From an uncultured Bryobacteraceae bacterium (GTDB taxonomy: Bacteria > Acidobacteriota > Terriglobia > Bryobacterales > Bryobacteraceae): DNA of 64,000 nucleotides. Under the pieces are notes generated by a model. That model was given only the letters and a program-made list of their open reading frames with translations, was not told the origin of the DNA and ran no database searches. Positions 9,370-19,242 of this stretch are shown piece by piece (within the stretch, counting starts at the first letter, position 1; every line of letters begins with the position of its first letter). The stretch lies in the NCBI GenBank assembly GCA_937920635.1, contig CAKZUE010000021.1, positions 1 through 64,000 on the forward strand. The letters run 5' to 3'. Made by a program: the position numbers and the translations under genes.

Positions 9370-11058
9370 TTGCCGATGGACAGGGTGGCAGGGAATTGGA
9401 TGGGACAGCCACCGGTGACAATGCAGGCAACAGAAGCCATTGCTGCGCGGGGCGCGACCGCGCGCGAGCGGCTGGATGTCGCACCACGGGCCTGGTGGCG
9501 GCGGTGGCTTCAGCCGTCGCTGTTCGACATCTTTCTGATCGCCGTTCCTTTCTGGTTTTTCAGCCTGGCCGATGGGGGGCTTGGGCTGTTGCTGGCCGAC
9601 GGGGACACCGGCTGGCACATCCGGACGGGAGAGTGGATTCTGGAGCAGGGAAGCTTCGTCTATCGGGATCTGTTCTCATTCACCAAGCCGGGAGAGCCGT
9701 GGTTCGCCTGGGAGTGGTTGTCGGACGTCCTGTTCGCGTGGCTCCACCAGGCAGGCGGGTTGCAGGCGCTGGCTGTGTTCGGGATGGTGGCCGGCGTGGC
9801 GTTCTGCGGGCTGGTGTTCCGGCATATGCTCTGGCAGGGGGCCAATCTGTGGATCGCCCTGCCGCTGGCGTTCGTGAGCTTTGGCTCGGCCACGATGCAC
9901 CTGCTCGCCCGGCCGCATCTATTCACGATGGTCCTGCTGCCAGCGGCCGCCTGGTGGATTGAAGCGGACCGGCGCCGCCCCAGCCGCTCGATCTGGCTGC
10001 TGGTTGCGCTGGCGGTTCTGTGGGCGAACCTGCACGGGGGATGGCCGGCGCTGATCGTCATGCTGGGATTGACGGCGGCGGGAGTGGCGGCGGAGGAGGC
10101 GGCCGGGGCGCGGCGCTGGAGGCTGGCGGCGCGTTACGCGGCGCTGGGCGGGCTGTGCCTGGCGGCGGCGCTGATCAACCCCTACGGGTGGAAGCTGCAC
10201 GCGCACATTTTTGGATACCTCCAGGCGGATCATATCCGCAACCTGGTGGGAGAGTTCCGGGCGCCGTCGTTCCGTGGCGAGCCGATGCTGCACTATGAGC
10301 TGGCGCTGCTGGCCGCGGTGGCGGCCAGCGGAGTGATGATCGCCCGCCGGCAATTCGTGGCGCCCCTGTGGATTCTGTTCTGGGCGCACGCCTCTTTGCA
10401 GTCGGCCCGGCACATCCCGTTGTTTGCTGGCGTGGCGCTGCCTTTTGTGGCGGCCGAACTGCAGCGCGTCTGGGATGCGTGGTCCAGCCGGGCGGGGCGG
10501 CGTTCGGCTCCGGCGCTGCTGAGCGGGCTGGCAGAGGAGGCCGCGCCTCAGTTGCGCCGGATGAGCGCGCTGCCCGCGGTGCTGTTGGCTCTCGTAGTTC
10601 TGCGCGTGCTGCCGGTCGCCCATTTCACCGATTTCCCGGAAGCCCGGTTTCCGACGGCCATGGTGGCGCGGCATGCGTCCCTGCTGGCCGGCGCCCGGAT
10701 CTACACGCAGGATCAGTGGGCCGACTATCTGATCTACCGGGAGTGGCCGAAGCTCAGGGTGTTCTTCGACGGCCGGAGCGATTTCTATGGGGAAGAGATC
10801 GCCAGGGAGTATCTCCGGGCGATGGACGGCTCGCCCGGCTGGGACAGGGTGCTGGAAAAATACCGCTTTGACACCGTGCTCGTGCCGCCGCGTGCGTCGC
10901 TGGCCAGCCTGCTCAAGATCAGTGCCGGCTGGCAGATGGTGGACGACGACGGCCAGGCGGTCCTGTTCCGGAGGCGCGGGCCGGTTTCGCAACAGGCGTC
11001 AGCACGGCTTGCCGGCAACTGCGCGAATTGCGCAGCTCGCCCTAATGAAATCCGATGA
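9370..11058 (+). CDS. Multi-pass membrane protein, GT-C glycosyltransferase-like
   Basis: Many hydrophobic segments; 'LADGDTGWHIRTGEWILEQGSFVYRDLFSFTKPGEPWFAWEWLSDVLFAWL' is typical of GT-C/ArnT-like membrane proteins; soluble C-terminus 'RVFFDGRSDFYG'. Confidence 0.7.
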   Translation: MPMDRVAGNWMGQPPVTMQATEAIAARGATARERLDVAPRAWWRRWLQPSLFDIFLIAVPFWFFSLADGGLGLLLADGDTGWHIRTGEWILEQGSFVYRDLFSFTKPGEPWFAWEWLSDVLFAWLHQAGGLQALAVFGMVAGVAFCGLVFRHMLWQGANLWIALPLAFVSFGSATMHLLARPHLFTMVLLPAAAWWIEADRRRPSRSIWLLVALAVLWANLHGGWPALIVMLGLTAAGVAAEEAAGARRWRLAARYAALGGLCLAAALINPYGWKLHAHIFGYLQADHIRNLVGEFRAPSFRGEPMLHYELALLAAVAASGVMIARRQFVAPLWILFWAHASLQSARHIPLFAGVALPFVAAELQRVWDAWSSRAGRRSAPALLSGLAEEAAPQLRRMSALPAVLLALVVLRVLPVAHFTDFPEARFPTAMVARHASLLAGARIYTQDQWADYLIYREWPKLRVFFDGRSDFYGEEIAREYLRAMDGSPGWDRVLEKYRFDTVLVPPRASLASLLKISAGWQMVDDDGQAVLFRRRGPVSQQASARLAGNCANCAARPNEIR

Positions 11059-11087
11059 CACTGCCGAAAGACAAAGAGGAGACCGGG

Positions 11088-11321
11088 ATGTCGGCAGCAG
11101 GACAGGATCAGCCCATGCGCCGCGGCCAAGCTCCAGGGCCGGATGCGGCTGCCGGAGATGTCGGCTGGCGGATGCCGGGCGGCGAGGATCTGCTGAAGTT
11201 CGCGCTGTCGGCGGGGCTGGTCGCGGGCGCCTGGTGGATGGAAACGCGGCCGGAGCCAGAGGCGCCCGGCCCATCGGAGGATTCGTGCACGGCTTGTGCC
11301 GGTCCGGGAGGGAAGCCATGA
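11088..11321 (+). CDS. Small hypothetical protein with one hydrophobic segment
   Basis: ATG preceded by aaagaggag; contains 'LLKFALSAGLVAGAWWM'; sits between the membrane protein and cpaB. Confidence 0.45.
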   Translation: MSAAGQDQPMRRGQAPGPDAAAGDVGWRMPGGEDLLKFALSAGLVAGAWWMETRPEPEAPGPSEDSCTACAGPGGKP

Positions 11322-11417
11322 CGGCGTCCCGGATCCGGCCGTCCGCTGGCTCTCCGGGTGTGCGGCCTGGAGGCCGTGCCTGTCCAGATCGTGAGGCAGT
11401 TGAATGGAGGCTTTTCC

Positions 11418-12362
11418 ATGGATCGTAGGTTCCTGACACTTCTTGCAGTCAGCCTCGTCTTCGCGCTCGTGGTCAGCGCGGTCTTTTACTCGATGACCTC
11501 GAAAGCGGGCAGTCAGCCGAAGAAGGCGGAGGCCTTGGAGATGAAAGACGTTGTTGTCGCCGCGCGCCCGCTTGCAGTGGGCCTGACGGTGAAGGCCGGC
11601 GACGTGAAAGTCCTGAAAGTGCCTGCACAGGCGTTCCCCAAGGGGGGCTTCAGCAAGCCCGAGGACGTGCTGGACCGCCCCGTAGTGGCCAATATCCTGG
11701 CCGACGAGCCGATTCTGGAAGGACGGCTGGCGCAGCGGGGCAGCGGCGTCGGGCTGGCGCCGATCATTCCGGTGGGCATGCGGGCCGTGACCGTGCGCGT
11801 CAATGATGTGGTTGGCGTGGCCGGGTTCGTGCTGCCGGGCATGCGGGTGGACGTGCTCATCACGGGCAATCCTCCGGGCAACCGCACCACCGTGACGAAG
11901 ACGATCCTGCAGAACATTCTCGTTCTGTCGGCCGGCAAGACCCTCCAGACCGATTCCTCGGGCAAGCCCGTCGACGCGCCCAACGTGACCCTGCTGGTGA
12001 CACCGCAACAGGCCGAGCTCCTGACCCTGGCCGGCAACGAAGGACGGATCCAGCTGGTGCTCCGCAACGGCGGCGACCAGAACATCGAGAAAACCGCCGG
12101 ACTCAACCTGGCCGCCATTTACGGCAAGCACGCCAGGCTGGTGGCTGCCGATGAGCCGGCAGGCCCGCCGGAGGAGGACTTTGATGAAGTGAACCCACGC
12201 CGCCGCGCTCCCCAGCGGACGCCGGTTGTTGTGGCGCCGCCTCCGCCTCCGCCCCCGCCGGCGCCCGCGCCGGACCAGATCATCACCATCCGCGGCGTGG
12301 AGAAGAAGGTGGAGACGTTCCAGACGATGAAGCCCGCACAGGACACAGGGAGGAACCCGTGA
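11418..12362 (+). CDS. cpaB: Flp pilus assembly protein CpaB/RcpC
   Basis: 'VVVAARPLAVGLTVKAGDVKVLKVPAQAFPKGGFSKPEDVLDRPVVANILADEPILEGRLA...IPVGMRAVTVRVNDVVGVAGFVLPGMRVDVL' (SAF/RcpC pattern); Pro-rich C-terminal linker; followed by cpaC. Confidence 0.93.
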   Translation: MDRRFLTLLAVSLVFALVVSAVFYSMTSKAGSQPKKAEALEMKDVVVAARPLAVGLTVKAGDVKVLKVPAQAFPKGGFSKPEDVLDRPVVANILADEPILEGRLAQRGSGVGLAPIIPVGMRAVTVRVNDVVGVAGFVLPGMRVDVLITGNPPGNRTTVTKTILQNILVLSAGKTLQTDSSGKPVDAPNVTLLVTPQQAELLTLAGNEGRIQLVLRNGGDQNIEKTAGLNLAAIYGKHARLVAADEPAGPPEEDFDEVNPRRRAPQRTPVVVAPPPPPPPPAPAPDQIITIRGVEKKVETFQTMKPAQDTGRNP

Positions 12363-13795
12363 AACGCCAGTCTAGTATTCGTCTTTGGACCGCACTTCCG
12401 TTGGCGGCTTGCGCCTTGCTTGTCCAGCCCTTGCCCGCCTGGGGGCAGAAAGGAGCGGAGGAGATCCGCGTCACGCTGGGCCGCAGCGTCGTGATCGACT
12501 ACCCGGAAGACGTCAGCCGGATCTCGACCTCCAACCCCGACGTCGTGGATTACGTGCCCGTGTCGACCCGCGAGATCCTGCTGCACGCTCGCGGAGTCGG
12601 CTCGGCCACCCTCGTCGTGTGGGCCAAGTCCGGCCAGCGAAACTTCTACAACGTCAACGTGGAGATGAACCTGGAGCCTCTCCGCAAGCTGTTGCGCGAG
12701 ACCTTCCCCGGCGAGGACATCCAGGTTTCGGCCGCGCGCGATTCGATCTCGCTCAACGGGACCGTCTCCTCGCAGTCTGTCGCCGACAGAGCCACGGCGC
12801 TGCTGCAAGGCGTGACGAAGAACGTTGTCAACAACCTTCACGCCAGGCCGGCGCCGGTCGACAAGCAGATCCTGCTGCGGGTGAAGTTCGCCGAACTGAA
12901 CCGCAACCAGCTCCAGCAGTTCGGCCTCAATCTGATCTCCACCGGAGCGGCCAACACGCCGGGCGTCGTCAGCACGGGGCAGTTCTCTCCGCCGCGGCCA
13001 GCCAACCTGCAAGGCGTCATTCCCGGCACCATCGAGGGCACCACCAGCCAGTTCACCTTGTCCGACGCGTTGAACGTATTCGCCTTCCGGCCAGACCTCA
13101 ACCTGGCGGCCACCATGCGCGCGCTCCAGCAGCAGGGTTTTCTCCAGATCCTGGCCGAGCCCAACCTGTTGACGAGCAACGGCAAGGAGGCCAGCTTCCT
13201 GGTGGGCGGCGAGTTTCCCGTCCCGGTGCTGCAGGGCGGCGCGAATGCCGGCGCGGTCACGGTGCAGTTCCGCGAGTTTGGCATCCGGCTCAACTTCACG
13301 CCGACGCTGACCGAGAACGGCACGTTGAAGATGCATGTCAAGCCCGAGGTTTCGACCATCGACATCTCCAACGCGATCACCCTGAGCGGCTTCACCATCC
13401 CCGCTCTGGCGACGCGCCGCGTGGAGTCCAACATCGAACTGGGGCCCGGCCAGAGCTTCGTGATCGGAGGGCTGATCGACGACCGGACGACGGAGAACAT
13501 GAGCCGGATCCCCGGCCTGGCCAGCATTCCGCTGCTGGGCGCGCTGTTCCGCAGCCGCAGCGAGAACCGCAGCAAGTCGGAGCTGGTCGTGCTGGTCACG
13601 CCTGAAATCGTGGAGCCGATGTCGGCCTCGGATCCGAAGCTGCTTCCGCACCTTCCGTTCGGTGTCATGCCGCCTGCGATGGCGCCGGAAGGCATGCCGG
13701 GTTCGTCAAACACAGGTGCAGGAGCGGCCGGACCGAAGCCAGCTCCGGCAGAGCGCCGGAAGGACCTGACGAAGGCCGTGGGCAGATCCCGCTGA
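12359..13795 (+). CDS. cpaC: Flp pilus outer-membrane secretin CpaC/RcpA (BON plus secretin domains)
   Basis: 'IRVTLGRSVVIDYPEDVSRISTSNPDVVDYVPVSTREILLHARGVGSATLVVW' N-terminal domain; 'LAEPNLLTSNGKEASFLVGGEFPVPV' and 'VPGLASIPLLGALFRS'-like secretin signature (IPGLASIPLLGALFRS). ATGA-type overlap with cpaB. Confidence 0.94.
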   Translation: MKRQSSIRLWTALPLAACALLVQPLPAWGQKGAEEIRVTLGRSVVIDYPEDVSRISTSNPDVVDYVPVSTREILLHARGVGSATLVVWAKSGQRNFYNVNVEMNLEPLRKLLRETFPGEDIQVSAARDSISLNGTVSSQSVADRATALLQGVTKNVVNNLHARPAPVDKQILLRVKFAELNRNQLQQFGLNLISTGAANTPGVVSTGQFSPPRPANLQGVIPGTIEGTTSQFTLSDALNVFAFRPDLNLAATMRALQQQGFLQILAEPNLLTSNGKEASFLVGGEFPVPVLQGGANAGAVTVQFREFGIRLNFTPTLTENGTLKMHVKPEVSTIDISNAITLSGFTIPALATRRVESNIELGPGQSFVIGGLIDDRTTENMSRIPGLASIPLLGALFRSRSENRSKSELVVLVTPEIVEPMSASDPKLLPHLPFGVMPPAMAPEGMPGSSNTGAGAAGPKPAPAERRKDLTKAVGRSR

Positions 13796-13818
13796 CCCGG
13801 CAGGGAACTGGAGGATAC

Positions 13819-15030
13819 GTGATGCACGGCGTCGCGGGCGCCCGCGAGCAGGTCCTGACTGCGGTTCTGGTCGCACCGGACAGGGGCCTGGCACAGCAGT
13901 TCCGTGATGCGGCGGCCGGGCCGAAGGTCTTCGAAATCCTGGCGGAGCTGAAGGAGTACGTCGCGCCGCCAACGCTGGAAATGCGGCTGCGGCAGATTCA
14001 GCCCGATTTGCTCCTCATCGATCTGGCGTCGGATTTCGAAACCGCCGCCGGGCTGATTCGAGCGGCTTCCGGTGTGCAGCCGCCCGTCCAGGTGATCGGT
14101 CTGCACTACAAGCCTGATCCGGAAGTAGTCATCCGCTGCTTCCGGATCGGCGCGTCGGAATTCCTTGCATCGCCGTTCGAGGCGGACGCCCAGCGTGAGG
14201 CTGCGGCCAGAATCCGCCGCCTCCGGGCCCCTGAGCCCGGGCGCCAGCAGGAGGCGGGGACCCTGATCGCCCTCGCGCCAACCAAGCCCGGCTCAGGAGC
14301 GTCGACCGTTTCCACGCAGGCCGCCTTCGCGCTGAAGCGGCTCACCGGGCGCCGTGTGCTCCTTGTCGACCTGGACGTCGTCAGCGGTTCGATTGCCTTC
14401 CACCTCAAGCTTCGCCCTACCTACTCGGTCCTCGACGCCATCGAGCGGTCCTCCCGGCTCGACCCGGGGGCCTGGTCGGCGCTCGCCGTGCAAGCTGGAG
14501 GCATCGACGTGCTCGCCGCGCCGGAGCAGCCGGTTTCAGATGAGCTGGACGCCAACGGCCTGCACGATGTGTTCGAGTACAGCCGCATGATGTACGACTG
14601 GGTGGTGGTCGACCTGCCCTCCGTCTTTCACCCGCACAGCCTGCGGGCGCTGTCCGAGGCCGACACGGCGCTGCTGGTTTCGACGGCTGACCTGGTCAGT
14701 CTCCATATGGCCCGCCGCGCGGTGGGCCTGCTCACGCATCTTGGCTTCAGCCGCGACCGCTTCCAGATGGTGGTGAACCGCCTGGACCGTGGCGCCGGCC
14801 TGTCGGTGGGGGACATGGAGAAGATCTTCAGTTGCTCCGTGCTGGCGACGTTGCCGGAGGATCCGCAGCCGGTTCACAGGACGGTGACGCGCGTCGAACC
14901 GCTGACCGGCGACTGCGAGCTGGGCCGGGCGCTGGAGCAGATGGTCAAGAAAATACAACTCCTCGCGGCGCCTGCCGCCCGGCCGAAAGGCCCCGCGGCC
15001 GACAGCCGCGCCGTGGCGGCGGAATTGTGA
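13819..15030 (+). CDS. cpaE: CpaE/TadZ-like pilus localisation ATPase (receiver-like N-terminus plus MinD-like domain)
   Basis: 'TLIALAPTKPGSGASTVSTQAAFALKRLTGRRVLLVDLDVVSGSIAFHL...YDWVVVDLPSVF' MinD/ParA fold with atypical Walker A; operon position. Confidence 0.85.
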   Translation: MMHGVAGAREQVLTAVLVAPDRGLAQQFRDAAAGPKVFEILAELKEYVAPPTLEMRLRQIQPDLLLIDLASDFETAAGLIRAASGVQPPVQVIGLHYKPDPEVVIRCFRIGASEFLASPFEADAQREAAARIRRLRAPEPGRQQEAGTLIALAPTKPGSGASTVSTQAAFALKRLTGRRVLLVDLDVVSGSIAFHLKLRPTYSVLDAIERSSRLDPGAWSALAVQAGGIDVLAAPEQPVSDELDANGLHDVFEYSRMMYDWVVVDLPSVFHPHSLRALSEADTALLVSTADLVSLHMARRAVGLLTHLGFSRDRFQMVVNRLDRGAGLSVGDMEKIFSCSVLATLPEDPQPVHRTVTRVEPLTGDCELGRALEQMVKKIQLLAAPAARPKGPAADSRAVAAEL

Positions 15031-15122
15031 CGGGGAAGCCTGAAGTTTTGCCCGGCGCCGTCCGATCAGTAGGCAGTGGGCCGCTTCTGGCCCGCGCGGT
15101 GTTGAGGTAGGAGCAAGGCTCG

Positions 15123-16484
15123 ATGATTCCGAACCTGGAGCAGAAACCGGTCCCGCAGCTGAGCTGGGAGCAGCGCCTGCTGAAAAGCACGGGCAGGCCG
15201 AAAACGGCGCTGAAGCCGGAGTATCAGGAGCTGAAATTCACACTCCATCGCAAGCTCCTCGACAAGATCAATCTCGAGGCGCTGGCGACGATCGACAACC
15301 AGCGCGTCCGCGCCGAGGTCCGCCAGGCGCTGATTTCGCTGATCGACGGCGAGCCGACGCTGCTCAGCGCGCTCGAGAAACAGCAGATCTGCGACGAGGT
15401 GCTCGACGAGGTGTTCGGCCTTGGACCGCTCGAGCCGCTGCTGCAGGATCCCACGATCTCCGACATCCTGGTCAACGGCAGCAAGCAGGTCTATGTGGAG
15501 CGCAAGGGCGTGCTGGAGCTGACCAGCGTGACGTTCCGCGACGACGCCCATCTGCTGCGGATCATCGACAAGATTGTGAGCCAGGTGGGCCGCCGGGTGG
15601 ATGAATCCAACCCGATGGTGGACGCCCGCCTGCTCGACGGCAGCCGCGTCAACGCCATCATTCCGCCGCTGGCGCTGGACGGACCGGTGATGTCGATCCG
15701 CCGCTTCACCCAGGACAAGCTCATGCCGGCCGATCTGGTCGAGCGCAAGGCGATGACGCGCGGCATGATGGAGCTGCTGGAGGCGGCCGTCAAGGCGCGG
15801 CTGAACATCATCATCATCGGCGGCACCGGCGCCGGCAAGACGACGCTGCTCAATGCGCTGTCCTTCTTCATCAACCCGAAGGAGCGCATCGTCACCATTG
15901 AAGACGCGGCCGAACTGCAGTTGAAGCAGCCCCACGTGGTGCGGCTGGAGACGCGCCCGCCCAACCTGGAAGGCCACGGCGCGGTGCGCCAGCGCGAACT
16001 GCTGATCAACAGCCTCCGCATGCGCCCCGACCGCATCGTGGTGGGCGAGGTGCGCGGCCCGGAAGCGCTGGACATGTTGCAGGCCATGAACACCGGCCAC
16101 GACGGCTCCCTCACGACCATTCACGCCAACTCCCCGCGCGACGGAATCAGCCGCCTGGAAGTGATGGTTTCCATGGCCAACGCCAGCATGCAATTGATCT
16201 CCATCCGCCAGCAGATCGCCAGCGCGGTGCACCTCCTCGTGCAGGCGGCGCGCTTCAGCGACGGCTCCCGGCGGGTGACCAACGTCACCGAGGTGACCGG
16301 AATGGAGGGAGAGATCGTGACCCTGCAGGACATCTTCGTTTTCGAGAGGCGCGGGCTTTCGCCCGAAGGGCGCGTGCTGGGCCGTTTCGCTGCCACCGGC
16401 ATCCGGCCGAAGTTTTACGAGAAACTCCTGGCGGCAGGCATCCGCCTGCGGCCCGACATCTTCGACGAAGTCGAGGAGGTCTGA
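15123..16484 (+). CDS. cpaF: Type II/IV secretion ATPase CpaF/TadA
   Basis: '[56 protein letters not shown]...[40 protein letters not shown]'. Confidence 0.97.
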   Translation: MIPNLEQKPVPQLSWEQRLLKSTGRPKTALKPEYQELKFTLHRKLLDKINLEALATIDNQRVRAEVRQALISLIDGEPTLLSALEKQQICDEVLDEVFGLGPLEPLLQDPTISDILVNGSKQVYVERKGVLELTSVTFRDDAHLLRIIDKIVSQVGRRVDESNPMVDARLLDGSRVNAIIPPLALDGPVMSIRRFTQDKLMPADLVERKAMTRGMMELLEAAVKARLNIIIIGGTGAGKTTLLNALSFFINPKERIVTIEDAAELQLKQPHVVRLETRPPNLEGHGAVRQRELLINSLRMRPDRIVVGEVRGPEALDMLQAMNTGHDGSLTTIHANSPRDGISRLEVMVSMANASMQLISIRQQIASAVHLLVQAARFSDGSRRVTNVTEVTGMEGEIVTLQDIFVFERRGLSPEGRVLGRFAATGIRPKFYEKLLAAGIRLRPDIFDEVEEV

Positions 16485-16485
16485 C

Positions 16486-17475
16486 ATGACCGGTTTCCTT
16501 GTTCTGTTCTTCATCGTTTGGGGAGGCGTGCTGGGCCTCTGGCTGCTGCTGGGGCGCAGGGCCCAGACCGCCGGCGCGGAAAAGATCACGACACGCGTGC
16601 TCGGGCTGCCGGAAAAGAGCCAGAAGAAGACCAAGGCTGCCGGCAAATCAGCTCACGCCCCGCTGATTGCCGTGGAGGACCAGACCACGGGCCGCGTCGT
16701 GTTGCGGATCATCCGCCGGCTGGAGCTCCATGACCGTTTGCAGAAGCTGATCGAGCAGGCGGGTCTGAAATGGAAGGTGGCCCGGCTCGTGCACTCCTGC
16801 CTGGCCTTGTTCCTGGTGGGGTTCTGGCTGTCCTGGGGCCTGCTGCCCACCCAGTACCGCGCGGCGGCGTTTCTCGTGGGCGTCGCCGCAGGCGCCCTGC
16901 CTTTGCTCTATCTTGTCTCGAAGCGCCGGGGGCGGCTCCACAAGTTCGAGGAGCAGTTCCCGGACAGCCTCGAATTCATGGCCCGTTCCATGCGGGCGGG
17001 CCACGCTTTCTCCGTTTCGCTCGAGATGCTGCACCGCGAGTTCCAGGAGCCGCTTGCCGGGGAATTCCGCCGGGTCTTCGAGGAGCACAATCTGGGCATG
17101 CCGCTCGACCTCGCCCTGCAAAAGCTCGGCCAGCGGGTGCCGTCGCTCGATGTCCACTTCTTCGTTTCCGCCGTGCTGCTGCAAAAGCGTACGGGCGGCA
17201 ACCTCGCCGAAATCCTCGACAAGCTGGCGTACGTGATCCGGGAACGCTTCAAGCTGCGCGGCAAGATCCGCGCCATCAGCGCGCACGGACGCATGACGGG
17301 TCTGGCTCTCACGCTGATTCCGATCGGCGTGGCAGCCATGATGTTCGTCGTCAATCCGGACTATGTCACCTTCTTCGTGCGCGAGGAGGTCGGCAACCTG
17401 ATGATGGCCGGCGCCATCGCGCTGCAACTGGTGGGGTACGCGATCATCCGCAAGATCGTCAACATCGAGATCTGA
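16486..17475 (+). CDS. tadB: Tad pilus inner-membrane protein TadB (T2SSF)
   Basis: T2SSF-like 'FEEQFPDSLEFMARSMRAGHAFSVSLEMLHREFQEPLAGEFRRVFEEHNLGMPLDLALQKLGQRVPSLDVHFFVSAVLLQKRTGGNLAEILDKLAYVIRERFKLRGKI'. Confidence 0.95.
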   Translation: MTGFLVLFFIVWGGVLGLWLLLGRRAQTAGAEKITTRVLGLPEKSQKKTKAAGKSAHAPLIAVEDQTTGRVVLRIIRRLELHDRLQKLIEQAGLKWKVARLVHSCLALFLVGFWLSWGLLPTQYRAAAFLVGVAAGALPLLYLVSKRRGRLHKFEEQFPDSLEFMARSMRAGHAFSVSLEMLHREFQEPLAGEFRRVFEEHNLGMPLDLALQKLGQRVPSLDVHFFVSAVLLQKRTGGNLAEILDKLAYVIRERFKLRGKIRAISAHGRMTGLALTLIPIGVAAMMFVVNPDYVTFFVREEVGNLMMAGAIALQLVGYAIIRKIVNIEI

Positions 17476-17494
17476 GACAAGGGAGCGCCAGGCA

Positions 17495-18415
17495 ATGATG
17501 TCCATATTTTTCACAGTCCTGGTTTTCTTCACCGTCGCCCTGGGAGTGGCTTTGGTCGGGATGCGGCTCTGGGTGCGGCCGCAGGAATACATCGAGCGCG
17601 TCACCGGCGTGGTGGCCGAACCGGAGGAGACGCCGACGCATCCGAGCCTGATCTTCCGGGATCTGCTCAACCGGCTGGGCTCGATGGTGCCGGCCTCGCC
17701 CAAAGATATGACGGTGATGCAGCGCCGGCTGGTGCGGGCCGGCTTGCGCGGCCAGAACTCCCTGAAGCTGCTCTATGGCGCCAAGCTGGTTCTCGGCATC
17801 GGCCTGCCTGTCGTCATGACCATCGTGGTTTGGGGCTCGGCCTCGGAGATGTTCAACAAGCTGGCCGCCGTGGCGGCTGCGGCAGGGGTCGGATTCTTTG
17901 GGCCGAACGAGTACGTCAATTGGATGAGCCGGCGGCGGCAGCGCGAAATCCGCCGCGGCCTGCCCAATGCGCTCGACCTGCTGGTGGTGTGCGTGGAAAG
18001 CGGCCTGGGACTGGACCAGGCCATCGTGCAGGTGGCCAAGGAACTCGAGCACGCTCACCCGGAGATCAGCGAAGAATTCGCCATGGTCAATATCGAACTG
18101 AAGGCCGGCAAGCGGCGCGCCGAAGCTCTTCGAAACCTCGCCGAGCGCACCGCCGTCGACGACCTGAAAAAGCTTGTCGCCGTGTTGATCCAGGCGGACC
18201 GCTTCGGCACCGGCGTCGCCCAAAGCCTCCGCGCCCACGCCGATTTCATGCGCGTGCAGGCCAGACAGACGGCCGAGGAGAAGGCCGCCAAGCTGGGCGT
18301 CAAGCTGGTATTCCCGATTTTCTTCTGCATCCTGCCGTCGCTATTCGTGGTCACGGTGGGACCAGTGGCTGTGAAGATCGTCCGGGAGTTGATCCCGATG
18401 ATGACCGGAATCTGA
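17495..18415 (+). CDS. tadC: Tad pilus inner-membrane protein TadC (T2SSF)
   Basis: 'RGLPNALDLLVVCVESGLGLDQAIVQVAKELEHAHPEISEEFAMVNIELKAGKRRAEALRNLAERTAVDDLKKLVAVLIQADRFGTGVAQSLRAHADFMR'. Confidence 0.95.
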   Translation: MMSIFFTVLVFFTVALGVALVGMRLWVRPQEYIERVTGVVAEPEETPTHPSLIFRDLLNRLGSMVPASPKDMTVMQRRLVRAGLRGQNSLKLLYGAKLVLGIGLPVVMTIVVWGSASEMFNKLAAVAAAAGVGFFGPNEYVNWMSRRRQREIRRGLPNALDLLVVCVESGLGLDQAIVQVAKELEHAHPEISEEFAMVNIELKAGKRRAEALRNLAERTAVDDLKKLVAVLIQADRFGTGVAQSLRAHADFMRVQARQTAEEKAAKLGVKLVFPIFFCILPSLFVVTVGPVAVKIVRELIPMMTGI

Positions 18416-18489
18416 GCCGGCAGCGCGGAGCCGGCTTGGAACAATGATCGTCGAAATCCGCGGCTTTGAAGGGAAAGGAGAAACACTTC

Positions 18490-18591
18490 ATGGATAGCAA
18501 CTCGCTCGTCCGTATCGTTTGTGCGGTGCTCGCGGTGGTTCTGCTGGCTGCCATCATCATGCGCCGCAGGAATCGCAACGCCGAAGACTAA
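18490..18591 (+). CDS. 33-aa single-TM micro-protein at the end of the Tad operon (not in the supplied ORF track)
   Basis: AAGGAG at 18475-18480, 9 nt before ATG; translation MDSNSLVRIVCAVLAVVLLAAIIMRRRNRNAED*: short polar N-terminus, ~17-residue hydrophobic stretch, basic C-terminal anchor. Confidence 0.6.
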   Translation: MDSNSLVRIVCAVLAVVLLAAIIMRRRNRNAED

Positions 18592-19242
18592 ACGCCACAC
18601 CAGCAAGCCGGGATCCGGGGCGGGAGAGGCCTTCTTCACGCCTCCCCCGTCCCACAACCCGTCCGAAAGCGGCCCTGGATCGCGGCCCCGCTGCAGCGGG
18701 GGCTCCTGTCAAAGGTGTCTGGCAGGGTGCGGCAATCCTTGTGCCAGCCGCGGCGCCGCAAGCCGCCTCCACCAGCCAGCAGCCGTAAGCCGCACGACGC
18801 GCTCCATCATGAGCGGCCAGCCACAGCACCGGCGCACTCCACGCCTGGCGGCCCAGCCCGCCGCGGTGCTGCGCGAGCCCGCCGCACCCGGTTGCCGCGA
18901 AGGCGCTCCGCTTCGCCTCCGCCCCCGGCCGGGCAACGGCCGCAACGCGCCGGTGGCAGCATCCCTGCAGCGTGCCGGCCGTTACACCCCGAGCCTCGTC
19001 TGTACACGCCTCGCCCAGGCGCCCTCCCGTGCAGGAACGGCTGCTCCGGGCGGCATGGAAATGCCCCGCTGGCTCCCGTCACCCAGCCGGATCAGCTTTC
19101 GCTCGCCAGCGCCAGTGCCGCTGTGGCCGGAGCTGCCCTCCGCGCACGCGAGTGCCTGCTCTTCACCTTGTTTTTGCGTCCGCGTCCTGCCCGCCGGCGC
19201 GTATGATAGTAACTGCCCCAGGCCGGCAGACGGATATCCGGT

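Noticed and set aside
12235-12275. Repetitive cctccgcctccgcccccgccggcgcc tract as a CRISPR or microsatellite
   Set aside because: It encodes the Pro-rich linker of CpaB (APPPPPPPPAPAP); simple codon repetition.
12119-13651. Long minus-strand ORF (510 aa) opposite cpaC
   Set aside because: Antisense to a clearly recognisable secretin; Arg/Gln/His/Gly-rich translation typical of mirror ORFs in high-GC DNA, no domain signal.
15066-16646. Minus-strand ORF (526 aa) opposite cpaF
   Set aside because: Antisense shadow of a strongly conserved ATPase; composition not protein-like.
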